Positions 37,600 to 46,720 of a stretch of 64,000 nucleotides of DNA are shown here, in pieces. The position numbers and the translations under genes are program-made. The notes beneath the pieces are model-generated. The model saw nothing but the letters and a program-made list of their open reading frames with translations. It made no database searches and was not told where the DNA came from. Position 1 is the stretch's first letter. Each line of letters begins with the position of its first letter. This DNA comes from Staphylococcus equorum (lineage in GTDB: Bacteria > Bacillota > Bacilli > Staphylococcales > Staphylococcaceae), in NCBI RefSeq assembly GCF_029531845.1, contig NZ_JAMBPV010000007.1, forward strand, positions 62,001 through 126,000, given 5' to 3'.

Positions 37600-38441
37600 A
37601 AATATCACCTTTGCCTAAATATAAACCGATTGCTTTATAGTAATAACGCTATTGTACAACTGTGACATAAAAAAATGTTCGAATATTAAACAAGATTAAT
37701 AAAAGGATATCTCAAAGTAATAAATCGTCGTTTAGATAAACTATTTCTTAAAGGATAATTGAAATTTATTGAATTTATTAGGTTCTGAACAAATAAATAG
37801 TACATTTGGTTTAGAAAGAGAAAACGTGGTATTGGTTAAAAGAAATGAGTTTTTATATAAAATTTAAACATAGGATCAATATATGAAATAAACATAAAAA
37901 GATGATATAAGTACCTCTGTTTTCAATGAAAATGAGAGAAAGTATTTGATTGTGTGATAAAAATTGTAGAGAGAAGTATTAAATAATTAAAAAGAAATGA
38001 GTTTGTTGTAATTAGAAATAAAGATGGCGTATTAACTTTATGATTTATTTACGTGGATAGTAGAGGAGAGTGACAATACAAGAAGATCTAAAACCACAGC
38101 CTGAAAGTGGTTTTAGATCTCTTTGCAAAGGGGCATATTAAAGTATATGCTCATTTGCTGAGAAACATGTTTACACGTTTTATTAAAACGGGTGCATAAA
38201 GTTTAATTCTGGGAATAGAATATAACTATGATGATAAACGGCACGATTATGGGCCTTTATATAAAACGCAAACACAGTCTCTATAAATATTATATAACTA
38301 ACAATGTAGTCTTACAATATAAAATACATAAATAATAAAAAATTGCACAATTCAAAGTAGGTTGATTAAAATGGTTTGACTTTTTTGAAATTAAAATAAG
38401 TTAGCACTAAATAAAGAGAGAGAAATAAATTTTTGGTAGAA
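37600..38441. other. Gene-poor interval with possible decayed coding sequence
   Basis: This 842-base stretch has no ORF of normal size. A short frame from TTG 37769 to 37867 encodes about 32 residues ending VKRNEFLYKI. About 150 bases further on another frame reads KRNEFVVIRNKDGVLTL before a stop. Both look protein-like and share KRNEF, suggesting remnants of a lost gene. A strong hairpin lies at 38084-38120. Confidence 0.35.
38084..38120. repeat. Perfect 14-bp inverted repeat
   Basis: AGATCTAAAACCAC and GTGGTTTTAGATCT surround a nine-base loop. There is no T-run on either strand, so it is not a standard terminator. No gene adjoins it closely. Confidence 0.7.
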
Positions 38442-38705
38442 TCATTTTTGCTTAGCATATAAGTCTATAGATTTAAAAAGTAAAATTGAACAGGTAATAA
38501 ATAAAAACAAAGTGAATAAACCATTAAATAAAGTATTTCTGAAAATTTGAAAGATAGTTATAGTGCTAAGTTTTTCTAAAAATATGGAGCCACTTGTCTT
38601 GATTTCAAACAGATCAAGTGAGAACAGTATTAACGTGATAACGACCATGTATATTAAGGCTATGACAAAAAGGTTTAATATATCAGACAAAAATAGTTTT
38701 TCCAT
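38442..38705 (-). CDS. Small two-span membrane protein, unknown
   Basis: An 87-residue protein with two long hydrophobic segments (about 8-33 and 53-80) and a short basic end (YAKQK). GAGAGGAG lies nine bases before ATG 38705; the in-frame GTG and TTG just upstream are too close to it. It seems to be a real gene by ribosome binding site and length of open frame, but I recognise no family. It stands alone beside the gene-poor interval. Confidence 0.6.
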   Translation of the reverse strand: MEKLFLSDILNLFVIALIYMVVITLILFSLDLFEIKTSGSIFLEKLSTITIFQIFRNTLFNGLFTLFLFITCSILLFKSIDLYAKQK

Positions 38706-38951
38706 AGTCACCAAGCTCCTCTCTTATTTCTCTATAGCCGATTAAACAATAAATAATTGTAATATGTATAAATTTACCAAAACTTTAGAAAAGCGAAAAT
38801 CAGTCGAGTTATAGCGAACAATATAAATGTTGCATAAGAAAAAGTGAGAATTTAATATATTAAGTTTAAATCTTAGGGCAAAACTGTTTAACATGTCATT
38901 ATTGTGCTAAAGAGTAAGTAGTTTAATTTTATCAAGAAGGGGAGGTTCAAT

Positions 38952-39626
38952 ATGTATAAAGCTATTATCTTTGATGTGTATGGAACAATCTTTGATATGT
39001 CATCTTTAGAAAATGATATGACTCAATTTGATGATGCATTAGCAGCATCGATTTCAAAACTATGGCGAAAGACACAATTAAACCATATGTTTTTAAGACA
39101 AATTATGCAGCGCTATATCCCATTTGATGATTTAACAAAAGATGCTTTACGATATGTGCTAGATGAACATAAAATTCAGTATAATAGGGACGATGTGAAT
39201 CAATTATTTGATGCCTTTTTAGATTTAAATTATTTTAATGAAATACCACGTGTACTTTCTAATTTAAATGGCAAGGGTTTTGATATAGGTATACTATCCA
39301 ATGGTAATGATAGTATGTTAATGCCATTAGTCGACAATTCAAAAATCAGTGACTATATAAACACTGTAATTAGTGTGGATGAGATTAAACAATATAAGCC
39401 AAGCCCTGCAAGTTATGCGCTCATATTAGAATATTATAAAATGACTAGAGAAGATATTTTGTTTGTGTCTTCAAACTCTTGGGATGTAACAGGGGCAGCT
39501 AATTTTGGTTTTGATACCGTATGGGTAAACCGCAAAGGTGAACAATATGATGATAATGGACAGTCACCGACCATTACAGTGAATAATTTAAATGAAATGG
39601 CAAAATGGTTAGAAATGAACAAATAA
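38952..39626 (+). CDS. HAD-family hydrolase, type II haloacid dehalogenase-like
   Basis: A 224-residue hydrolase. The nucleophile Asp8 is in IIFDVYGTIFD; Tyr replaces the usual second Asp, as in L-2-haloacid dehalogenases. Motif II is LSNGNDSML, the Lys is in KQYKPSPASY, and the late motif SSNSWDVTGAANFG with the following WVNR is typical of this subfamily. A dehalogenase or phosphatase activity is possible. GGGGAGG precedes the ATG. Confidence 0.85.
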   Translation: MYKAIIFDVYGTIFDMSSLENDMTQFDDALAASISKLWRKTQLNHMFLRQIMQRYIPFDDLTKDALRYVLDEHKIQYNRDDVNQLFDAFLDLNYFNEIPRVLSNLNGKGFDIGILSNGNDSMLMPLVDNSKISDYINTVISVDEIKQYKPSPASYALILEYYKMTREDILFVSSNSWDVTGAANFGFDTVWVNRKGEQYDDNGQSPTITVNNLNEMAKWLEMNK

Positions 39627-39638
39627 ATATAATAATAA

Positions 39639-39663
39639 AACAGCCCTAAATTTTAGGGCTGTT
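39639..39663. terminator. Hairpin between convergent genes
   Basis: AACAGCCCTAAA and TTTAGGGCTGTT form a perfect 12-bp stem. The T-rich tail is on the minus strand, and on the plus strand only GTTC follows. It may end transcripts from both sides. Confidence 0.7.
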
Positions 39664-39690
39664 CAGAGTGTCGACAAAGCCTACAACTTT

Positions 39691-39797
39691 GTGGGCATTT
39701 TTTGTGCACGCTTTCTGCAGATGCAGCCTCAACTTGTACTCTTCGGCTAGTACTTTATTAATGAGTCAGGAGTCTGCCCAAATCACTGCCATTTTTC
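39691..39797 (+). repeat. Structured intergenic repeat, copy 3
   Basis: The copy contains TTTTGTGCACGCTTTCTGC, then an inner stem TGCAGCC with GGCT-A-GTA, and GTCAGGAGTC to CACTGCCA at the right end. The outer left arm (GGGCAT) is degenerate. It occupies the 310-base gap between a HAD gene and a GNAT gene that face each other. Confidence 0.75.
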
Positions 39798-39936
39798 AAA
39801 CAAAATAATATATAAATTGAGTAGTCGTGGTGTTTATAATTTTATAAAAATCAATATAATATGCTAAGTAGATAACATATTATATTTAAATTTCGTTTAT
39901 GAAGTTGTCGAATTCAAATATTTGAAATGTATAGTA

Positions 39937-40440
39937 TTATTTCAACGGAATAGTGCTTAAATCTAATTGATAAAAGGCTAGATCAAGCCACTTATCAAAT
40001 TTATAACCTACATTATGGATAGTGCCTGAATGCGTAAAGTTAAATTTCTTATGTAAATAAATACTATAATCATTTGTAGCATCAATACCAGCGACTAACG
40101 TTTTATAGCCATTGCTATGTGCTTGTTGAATGATTTCTGAGAGTAATTGAGAAGCAATACCTTTTCCTCTATGCTGTTTGTTGACGTAAATAGAATGTTC
40201 TATTGAGTATTGATAGGCTGGCCAATCTCGAAATGAACCATAAGTTGCAAAGCCAATTGCTTCTCCTTGTTCTTCATAAACGAGTACTGGTTCATTATTG
40301 TCTCTCTTTTTTTTGAACCAAGCTTCTCGGTCTTCTAAAGTTTGAGGACTATATGTATAAACTGCTGTAGTGTTGAGTATTGCGTCGTTATAGATGTCTA
40401 ATATATTAGGTAAGTCAGTTTGAACTGCGTAGCGTATCAT
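39937..40440 (-). CDS. Phosphinothricin-type GNAT acetyltransferase
   Basis: A 167-residue acetyltransferase of the Pat/YncA group. MIRYAVQTDLPNILDIYNDAI at the start, the acetyl-CoA loop YVNKQHRGKGIASQLL (R-G-K-G-I-A) at about 93-108, and NDYSIYLHKKFNFTHSGTIHNVGYKF near the end are all characteristic (the last stretch is summarised by position, about 127-152). Members acetylate phosphinothricin, methionine sulfoximine or sulfone. ATG 40440 is preceded by AAAGGATG. The natural substrate is unknown. Confidence 0.85.
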   Translation of the reverse strand: MIRYAVQTDLPNILDIYNDAILNTTAVYTYSPQTLEDREAWFKKKRDNNEPVLVYEEQGEAIGFATYGSFRDWPAYQYSIEHSIYVNKQHRGKGIASQLLSEIIQQAHSNGYKTLVAGIDATNDYSIYLHKKFNFTHSGTIHNVGYKFDKWLDLAFYQLDLSTIPLK

Positions 40441-40562
40441 AAATGTCATCCTTTCAGTGAGGTTTTGCAAAAACCATTCATTAGTGTAGTTAGAAAACTA
40501 TTTATTTATATTTAACACCTAATATGATGAATACGCAATTTATTGTTATGAAAGTTAACATC

Positions 40563-40591
40563 TTGATATTACCTTAGGGTAGGAATATATA
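40563..40591 (+). promoter_or_regulatory. Candidate srtA promoter
   Basis: TTGATA (40563-40568) and TATATA (40586-40591) are separated by 17 bases, 72 bases before the srtA start. Confidence 0.45.
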
Positions 40592-40662
40592 GTTAATTAT
40601 GTGTTGTGCTATACTTATGAAGCATTCTATAATAATTAAAGTTAATAAAGGAGCTACAAAGC

Positions 40663-41262
40663 ATGAAAAAATGGGGGAGCCGACTCATTTCACTTGTTGG
40701 AGTGTTGCTTATATTGGCGGCTATTTATATCTTTGCCAAGCCACATCTTGATAATTATTTTACTGAAAAAGAGAAGGATGAAAAGGTTGAAACTTTCGAT
40801 AAACAACACAACAAGAACCAACAAACTAATGTTGAAATACCAAAAGACAAATCAAAAATGGCAGGTTATATCACTGTACCAGATGCAGATATAAAAACGC
40901 CAGTTTACCCTGGACCAGCGACACCAACACAACTTGAAAGAGGCGTGAGTTTTGCTGAAACAGATGAATCATTAGAAGATCAAAACATTGCAATTGCTGG
41001 TCATACGTATACAGGTTCATCGACCTATCAGTTTTCTAACTTATCAAAAGCAAAAAAAGGAAGCAGTGTCTATTTTAAAACTGGTAATGAGCAAAAGGCA
41101 TATAAAATCACTAAAATATTTGATGTGAAACCTGAAGATGTCGAAGTTCTAGAAGAACAACAATCAAATAAACAGCAATTAACTTTAATAACTTGTGATA
41201 ACTATAACGACCAGACCGGTGAATGGGAAGACCGTAAAATATTTGTAGCAGAAGCAACTTAA
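40663..41262 (+). CDS. srtA: Sortase A
   Basis: A 199-residue membrane transpeptidase that cuts LPXTG surface proteins between Thr and Gly and joins them to the pentaglycine bridge of lipid II. An N-terminal signal anchor spans about 6-25. The catalytic triad is His114 (IAGHTYTG), Cys178 (LTLITCDN) and Arg191 (EDRKIF). The length is typical of class A. AAAGGAG precedes the ATG. No sortase substrate gene lies in this window; srtA is monocistronic, ahead of a complex terminator. Confidence 0.96.
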   Translation: MKKWGSRLISLVGVLLILAAIYIFAKPHLDNYFTEKEKDEKVETFDKQHNKNQQTNVEIPKDKSKMAGYITVPDADIKTPVYPGPATPTQLERGVSFAETDESLEDQNIAIAGHTYTGSSTYQFSNLSKAKKGSSVYFKTGNEQKAYKITKIFDVKPEDVEVLEEQQSNKQQLTLITCDNYNDQTGEWEDRKIFVAEAT

Positions 41263-41280
41263 TGGATATTGGAATTTGAA

Positions 41281-41384
41281 AAAGACCGTATCGAGATGAT
41301 TGTAATAAACTACTGTGATTTAACAAGAGTGTAGTTTAATGGCAAGCATGAGCTTGCAATAATCGCTTGATAACGGTCTTTTAT
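41281..41384. terminator. Composite hairpin between srtA and nanE
   Basis: AAAGACCGT (41281-41289) pairs with ACGGTCTTT (41373-41381). Inside lie two more hairpins, AAACTACT/AGTGTAGTTT and GCAAGC/GCTTGC. T-runs on the right and A-runs on the left suggest a bidirectional terminator for convergent genes. Confidence 0.7.
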
Positions 41385-41385
41385 A

Positions 41386-42054
41386 TTATTTATCGATAAC
41401 GTCTAAAAAACGTTTTGTAATTTCTTTTGGACGTGTAATTGCTCCGCCAACGACAGTACAATGCACACCAAGATCAGTAACTGTTTTGAACATATCAGGG
41501 GTAATGACATTACCTTCAGCAATGACTTTAGCATCAACGTTTGCTAAAACATCTTTAAGAAACTGGAAATTATTTTCATATAAAATATGTCCTTTAGTAT
41601 AAGACGTATAGCCGCGTAATGTAGTGCCTACATAATCGAAACCTAATTCGTCCGCGTATTGTGCTTCTTCAAGCGTTGAAATATCAGCCATAATTTCGAC
41701 ATTTGGTGCTGCTTGGCGTACATAGGAAACAAGTTCCTGTAGTGATTCTTTAGGACGTTTTTGTTGTGTAGCATCTAAGGCAATTACTTCACATTTGCTG
41801 TCAATTAATTCATCAATTTCTTGACTTGTTGCAGTAATAAAAACGTCTGAATTATCGTAATCACGTTTCACGATACCAATGATAGGTAGGCGGACTTCTT
41901 TTTTGATAGCAATAATATCTTCTTTAGAATTTGCTCTAATGCCAACTGCGCCACCTTCGTATGCAGCTAGAGCCATTTTTGACATGATAAATGATGAGTG
42001 TAATGGCTCATCAGATAAAGCTTGGCATGAAACAATTAATCCTTGTGGTAACAT
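41386..42054 (-). CDS. nanE: N-acetylmannosamine-6-phosphate 2-epimerase
   Basis: Converts ManNAc-6-phosphate to GlcNAc-6-phosphate in sialic acid catabolism. It is a 222-residue TIM barrel. [15 protein letters not shown] and [11 protein letters not shown] at the N terminus and the phosphate-binding C-terminal [10 protein letters not shown] and VVGGAITRP motifs fit NanE. The catalytic Lys is in GIVKRDY. Divergent from nanR, with a candidate NanR operator at 42162 in the shared region. Confidence 0.95.
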   Translation of the reverse strand: MLPQGLIVSCQALSDEPLHSSFIMSKMALAAYEGGAVGIRANSKEDIIAIKKEVRLPIIGIVKRDYDNSDVFITATSQEIDELIDSKCEVIALDATQQKRPKESLQELVSYVRQAAPNVEIMADISTLEEAQYADELGFDYVGTTLRGYTSYTKGHILYENNFQFLKDVLANVDAKVIAEGNVITPDMFKTVTDLGVHCTVVGGAITRPKEITKRFLDVIDK

Positions 42055-42161
42055 AATTTTACACTCCGTAACTTTAGTAGATTTAATATAAAAATTAATT
42101 TGTATCGACTTAGTAATTTTAATATAACATCAAGAAAATAATAATCAATAGTTTTCGTTGT

Positions 42162-42180
42162 TATGAAAAACATTTTCATA
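42162..42180. promoter_or_regulatory. Candidate NanR operator 1
   Basis: TATGAAAAACATTTTCATA has 8-bp arms around three bases. It lies between divergent nanE and nanR and resembles the repeat at 44069 in front of nanA and nanK. Assignment to NanR is an inference from this shared pattern. Confidence 0.6.
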
Positions 42181-42219
42181 TATACTTTAATTATTATTTA
42201 TTTTAAAAGGGTGAATTTT

Positions 42220-43017
42220 ATGAAATTTGAAAATCGTGTTCAACGTTATCATCATCTATTTACAAAAACTGATAAACAAATTGTTGATTACATTCAAAAT
42301 AATGATTTTGATGATACATTTTCTACAATTAATTCGTTAGCCTACGCAATCAAAACATCGCCAGCGACCATTACACGTTTTAGTAATAAATTGAATTATG
42401 ACAACTTTCAAGATTTGAAATTTAATTTACAACAGGAAATGACGGACAGAGTTATTGAGAATAGTCCGCTCATTCAACGTATTCATAAGTATCATCAAGA
42501 TATTATTCAACAAACTGGAGAGTTTATTTCTGATGAAAAAATTCAGCGTTTTGTAAATCAAATTAATCGTAGCCGTCAGATTATTTATGCTGGGCTCGGT
42601 AGTTCAGGTTTATCTGCAACAGAATTTTATTACCGTATGATGCGAATGGGATTGAAAGGGAGCGTCTCCACAGACGCGCATCAAATGAAAATTTTTGCGT
42701 CATTATTAACAGCTTCGGATACTTTTGTAGCTATTTCAAATAGTGGTGAGACTACAGAGTTAATTGCTGCTGCAGAAATTGCCCATGAACGAGGTGCTTA
42801 TGTGGTAGTTATTACGAATTATGAAGGAAGTACTTTAACGCAATGCGCAGATTTAGTATTAATCACAACGGACCAATCTAGAATCAACGATACACAATTT
42901 ATTAACACACAAATCGCGACACTTTTCCTAATAGATATTGTCAGTTATTTATTACTGGATGATGAATATATGAATAATGTTTATCAACAAACTAAAAAAG
43001 TGATTTTAAATGAATGA
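42220..43017 (+). CDS. nanR: RpiR-family regulator NanR
   Basis: A 265-residue repressor with an N-terminal helix-turn-helix (about 1-77, including TSPATITRFSNKLNYDNFQDLK) and a C-terminal SIS sugar-phosphate binding domain (about 105-240, with YAGLGSSGLSA and AISNSGETTE). In S. aureus NanR represses the nan genes and is relieved by ManNAc-6-phosphate. ATG 42220 follows AAAAGGGTG; the longer frame from 42163 runs through the candidate operator and is unlikely to be translated. Confidence 0.93.
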   Translation: MKFENRVQRYHHLFTKTDKQIVDYIQNNDFDDTFSTINSLAYAIKTSPATITRFSNKLNYDNFQDLKFNLQQEMTDRVIENSPLIQRIHKYHQDIIQQTGEFISDEKIQRFVNQINRSRQIIYAGLGSSGLSATEFYYRMMRMGLKGSVSTDAHQMKIFASLLTASDTFVAISNSGETTELIAAAEIAHERGAYVVVITNYEGSTLTQCADLVLITTDQSRINDTQFINTQIATLFLIDIVSYLLLDDEYMNNVYQQTKKVILNE

Positions 43018-43021
43018 TTAA

Positions 43022-43124
43022 AAAAAACAACCTGTGAAGTTGGGTGCGTGACTTTTCTCATATGTACTGAACGGCATATAGTCGTCCAAATTAGAGAAAA
43101 ACGCAGGATTTCACAGGTTATTTT
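43022..43124. terminator. Bidirectional branched terminator between nanR and nanK
   Basis: AACCTGTGAA (43028-43037) pairs with TTCACAGGTT (43109-43118). Inside, CTTTTCTC pairs with GAGAAAAA and CATATG-type arms fold again. A-run at the left end and T-run at the right end serve both convergent genes. Confidence 0.75.
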
Positions 43125-43996
43125 TAAAATTTAGAAATTGCACCAAATAATGAAGCATGATTTTGTGTACGTGTAGTTTGTATGACTGCGTGACCATATT
43201 GTGGTGGTAAGAAACTTTCTATTTTCGGTGTGATATATTTAAGTAATCGCTGATCTTGGGAAGATATACCGCCACCGATAAGAATTAAACCAGGATCATA
43301 GATGATTTGAATTTGTGCAATACCTTCAGCAACAGCTTGGCTCCACTGATTAAGAATAGATAGTGCCAGTGTGTCTCCTTGTTCAGCCAATTCAAATAGT
43401 TTAGGTACATTATCTTCATAGGGAAACGCATGAGATAACATTAAAGCTTTAAGTGCTGAAGTTGAGGCGCGTTGTTCAAATGTCTTATTGTCTTCCGCGT
43501 TATATAATAAATAACCTATTTCATTCGCTCTGTTACGTTCTCCATTGTATAACTGCAGCGTATCGTTATAAAAAGCACCGCCAATTCCCGTACCTAGTGT
43601 AAGACAAAAGATATTATCCGCTTCATATTGGTGAAGACAAAGTTCACCGAGTAAGGCGGCATTCACATCATTAAAGACTTGTACTTGTGCATTCAGTGGT
43701 GCAAGTAAATGGTGAAAATTTGTTCCATTATAATTAGGTATCGTTGGTCCAGTATAGACGACGATGCCATTTTTTTCATCAATGACGCCAGCACTAGATA
43801 TACCTACCTGTAAGGGGCTAAGTTTGTGTGCTTTTTGAAAGCCCTCTACTAATGTGTATACAGTATCAACGATAAGATGATTAATATTATCCGGTGTAGA
43901 AACTTTGTGATAATCTATAAAATTTAAATCTTCGTCTAAAACAGCAGCTTTAATTGCTGTCCCTCCGATATCAATTGCGACTTTATAATTTTCCAT
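43124..43996 (-). CDS. nanK: N-acetylmannosamine kinase (ROK family)
   Basis: Phosphorylates ManNAc to ManNAc-6-phosphate. It is 290 residues; the ATP-binding motif AIDIGGTAIKAAVLD is at 7-21, FNDVNAALLGE holds the catalytic Asp, and TLGTGIGGAFYN is the second phosphate loop. The usual ROK zinc motif (CxCGxxGCxE) is missing: after NRANEIGYLLYN comes AEDNKTFEQRAS with no cysteines. ATG 43996 is preceded by GGAGG. The divergent gap to nanA carries candidate operator 2. Confidence 0.92.
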   Translation of the reverse strand: MENYKVAIDIGGTAIKAAVLDEDLNFIDYHKVSTPDNINHLIVDTVYTLVEGFQKAHKLSPLQVGISSAGVIDEKNGIVVYTGPTIPNYNGTNFHHLLAPLNAQVQVFNDVNAALLGELCLHQYEADNIFCLTLGTGIGGAFYNDTLQLYNGERNRANEIGYLLYNAEDNKTFEQRASTSALKALMLSHAFPYEDNVPKLFELAEQGDTLALSILNQWSQAVAEGIAQIQIIYDPGLILIGGGISSQDQRLLKYITPKIESFLPPQYGHAVIQTTRTQNHASLFGAISKF

Positions 43997-44068
43997 ATGC
44001 CATGCCTCCTGTAACGTCTTCTTATTATATGTATCATCTTTGTATTTAAATGTGTAGTTATAATTACA

Positions 44069-44087
44069 TTTGAAAATTATTTTCAAA
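44069..44087. promoter_or_regulatory. Candidate NanR operator 2
   Basis: TTTGAAAATTATTTTCAAA is a perfect 9-bp inverted repeat around one base. It lies between divergent nanK and nanA. A weaker GATGAAATTTTTCA copy is nearby at about 44104. Compare TATGAAAAACATTTTCATA at 42162. Confidence 0.65.
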
Positions 44088-44259
44088 AAATATCGTAACA
44101 AATGATGAAATTTTTCAAAAAGCTATTGCTACTATTTATGGTAGCGTTTACAATTTGAAGTGTAAATAGAAATCTATGAAAGATGATATATAAATCATAT
44201 AGAGGTTATATACATTTTTTATAATAATAACTTAAGAAAAATAGATGGAGGGTTATCAC

Positions 44260-45141
44260 ATGGAAGAGAATTTAAAAGGCTTATATGCAGCGTTGTTAGT
44301 ACCATTTGATGAACAAGGTCAAGTGAAAGAAGAAGGATTAAAGCAGATTGCTAAAAATGCAATTGAAACAGAAGGTTTAGACGGATTATATGTTAATGGC
44401 AGCTCAGGAGAAAACTTTTTAATAAACAAAGAACAGAAAAAACAAATCTTCAAAGTTGCTAAAGAAGCAGTGAATGATGACGTGAAGATGATTGCACAAG
44501 TCGGTTCTTTAGATTTGAATGAAGCGATTGAATTGGGGAAATATGCTACAGAATTGGGATATGATGCCATTTCAGCAGTTACTCCATTTTACTATCCTTT
44601 CTCATTCGAAGAAATTAAAGATTATTACTTTGAATTAATTGAAGCAACTCAAAACAATCTCATTATATATGCTATCCCTGATTTAACAGGTGTGAATATA
44701 TCAATTGAGCAATTTGGTGAGCTCTTCGAACACGAAAAAGTAATCGGTGTGAAATACACTGCACCAAACTTCTTCTTGCTTGAACGTTTGCGCAAAGCGT
44801 ATCCAAACAAATTAATTCTTTCTGGCTTTGATGAAATGTTAGTCCAAGCTGCAATATCTGGGGTAGATGGTGCAATTGGTTCAACTTATAATGTGAACGG
44901 CAAACGCGCAAGACAAATTTTTGAAAAAGCTCAAAATGGTGAAATTGATGAAGCTTATCAAATTCAACACGATACAAATGACATTATTGAAAATGTATTA
45001 TCCATGGGTATCTATTCAACATTAAAAGAAATTTTAGCAACACGTGGTATTGATGGCGGCAAACCTAAACGTCCTTTCAAACCATTTGATGAAAGTAATA
45101 GAAGTGAATTGGAAACATTAATCAAAAACTATAATTTATAA
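44260..45141 (+). CDS. nanA: N-acetylneuraminate lyase
   Basis: Aldolase that splits sialic acid into ManNAc and pyruvate. It is 293 residues, the same length as in S. aureus. The Schiff-base lysine is Lys165 in VKYTAPN. The carboxylate-binding GSSGEN motif is near 47-52, and Tyr of the [16 protein letters not shown] region acts as the proton relay. ATG 44260 lies after GGAGGG; the earlier in-frame ATG (44245) overlaps this site. Followed 25 bases later by nanT. Confidence 0.96.
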   Translation: MEENLKGLYAALLVPFDEQGQVKEEGLKQIAKNAIETEGLDGLYVNGSSGENFLINKEQKKQIFKVAKEAVNDDVKMIAQVGSLDLNEAIELGKYATELGYDAISAVTPFYYPFSFEEIKDYYFELIEATQNNLIIYAIPDLTGVNISIEQFGELFEHEKVIGVKYTAPNFFLLERLRKAYPNKLILSGFDEMLVQAAISGVDGAIGSTYNVNGKRARQIFEKAQNGEIDEAYQIQHDTNDIIENVLSMGIYSTLKEILATRGIDGGKPKRPFKPFDESNRSELETLIKNYNL

Positions 45142-45166
45142 AACATCACGTAAGGGGATGAAGTAA

Positions 45167-46705
45167 ATGCAACAGGTAGGTTTTGGTGCATGGAATTGGG
45201 TAGCAGTTATCGTTTACTTATTGATTATGCTATTAGTTGGGGCATACTTTACAAAACGAGCAAGTCAAAATACAGATAGCTTCTTCACGGCAAGCGGACG
45301 TTTGCCATCTTGGGCAGTAGGTTTTTCTATTTATGCGACTACTTTAAGTGCGATCACATTTATGTCTACGCCAGAAAAAGCATTTCTAACTGACTGGTCT
45401 TATATTGCTGGAAATATTGCAATTGTAGCAATTATTCCACTGTTAATTTATTTTTATGTACCGTTTTTCAAAAAATTAAATGTTACATCGGCATATGAGT
45501 ATTTAGAAGCACGATTTGGTCCGAGTGTTCGTGTCATAGGGTCATTACTGTTTGTGTTATTTCATATAGGTAGAGTTGCAATTGTAATTTATTTACCTAC
45601 ATTGGCAATCACAGCAGTATCTGATATGAATCCTTATGTAGTGGCGAGTCTCGTTGGAATCCTTTGTATCCTATATACTTTCCTAGGGGGCTTTGAAGGT
45701 GTAGTATGGAGTGACTTTATCCAAGGGGTTATCTTATTAGGCGGCGCTGCAGCAATTATCATCTTAGGGGTAACGCATATACAAGGTGGTATGGGCACAC
45801 TTATATCTGATGCCATAGAGAACAAGAAAATTATTAGTGCAGATAACTGGAAATTAAATTCAGCAGCTGCAGCAATTCCTATTATTTTCTTAGGGAATAT
45901 ATTTAATAACTTGCACCAATATACGGCGAGTCAAGACGTAGTACAACGTTATCAAGCGTCAGATTCAATGAAAGAAACGAAAAAATCATTGTGGATGAAT
46001 GGTGCTTTAGCACTAATTTCTGCACCGTTATTTTATGGTATGGGAACAATGCTCTATTCATTTTATAGCCATGAAAGTAGCTTGCCAGAAGGCTTTAATA
46101 CATCATCCATCGTACCTTACTTTATACTTACTGAAATGCCACCGTTTGTTGCTGGATTATTAATCGCTGCTATTTTTGCAGCTGCACAGTCAACAATTTC
46201 ATCAAGCTTAAATTCAATTTCTGCTTGTATATCAGTTGATATTAAACATAGATTTTTCGGTAAAGGTGAAGAGAAAAAAGAAGTTACTTTTGCAAGATGG
46301 ATGATTATTTTATCAGGTTTATTTGGTTTTGGAATGTCACTCTATCTTATCGCAGCAGATTCCAATGATTTATGGGATTTATTCTTATTAGTTACGGGTC
46401 TTGTAGGTGTACCATTAGCAGGCGTGTTTGCAGTTGGTATCTTTACAAAACGTACAAACACATTTGGCGTAATTGTAGGGTTAATTTTGGGAATTATATT
46501 TGCTTATATCTTTAACGGTATAGGCGGAGGAAGTTCACCGTTCTTCGTTTCGATTATTTCATTTGCTGTTGCATTTATCTTCTCTTATATAGTGAGCATT
46601 ATTGTTCCAGGTGAGAAGAAAGATATTAAAGGTTTAACAATTTATGATATTAAAGAAAAATCTAATTATGTTTCTAAAGTGCATGTTAAAAAGTCTAAAA
46701 ATTAA
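45167..46705 (+). CDS. nanT: Sialic acid sodium symporter (SSS family)
   Basis: A 512-residue sodium:solute symporter with about thirteen spans, beginning NWVAVIVYLLIMLLVGAYF. RASQNTDSFFTASGRLPSWAVG and the sodium-site region SSSLNSISACISVD (about 346-359) match SSS transporters. The position directly behind nanA identifies the substrate as N-acetylneuraminate. AAGGGGATG precedes the ATG. The protein ends in a basic cytoplasmic tail. Confidence 0.93.
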   Translation: MQQVGFGAWNWVAVIVYLLIMLLVGAYFTKRASQNTDSFFTASGRLPSWAVGFSIYATTLSAITFMSTPEKAFLTDWSYIAGNIAIVAIIPLLIYFYVPFFKKLNVTSAYEYLEARFGPSVRVIGSLLFVLFHIGRVAIVIYLPTLAITAVSDMNPYVVASLVGILCILYTFLGGFEGVVWSDFIQGVILLGGAAAIIILGVTHIQGGMGTLISDAIENKKIISADNWKLNSAAAAIPIIFLGNIFNNLHQYTASQDVVQRYQASDSMKETKKSLWMNGALALISAPLFYGMGTMLYSFYSHESSLPEGFNTSSIVPYFILTEMPPFVAGLLIAAIFAAAQSTISSSLNSISACISVDIKHRFFGKGEEKKEVTFARWMIILSGLFGFGMSLYLIAADSNDLWDLFLLVTGLVGVPLAGVFAVGIFTKRTNTFGVIVGLILGIIFAYIFNGIGGGSSPFFVSIISFAVAFIFSYIVSIIVPGEKKDIKGLTIYDIKEKSNYVSKVHVKKSKN

Positions 46706-46720
46706 GGATGGTTATCCATC

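Noticed and set aside
42163..42219. Longer N terminus for NanR from ATG 42163
   Set aside because: It begins inside the candidate operator without a ribosome binding site; ATG 42220 has AAAAGGGTG at correct spacing.
43997..44101. Longer N terminus for NanK
   Set aside because: The 35 extra residues are basic and low in hydrophobic pattern, and GGAGG directly precedes ATG 43996.
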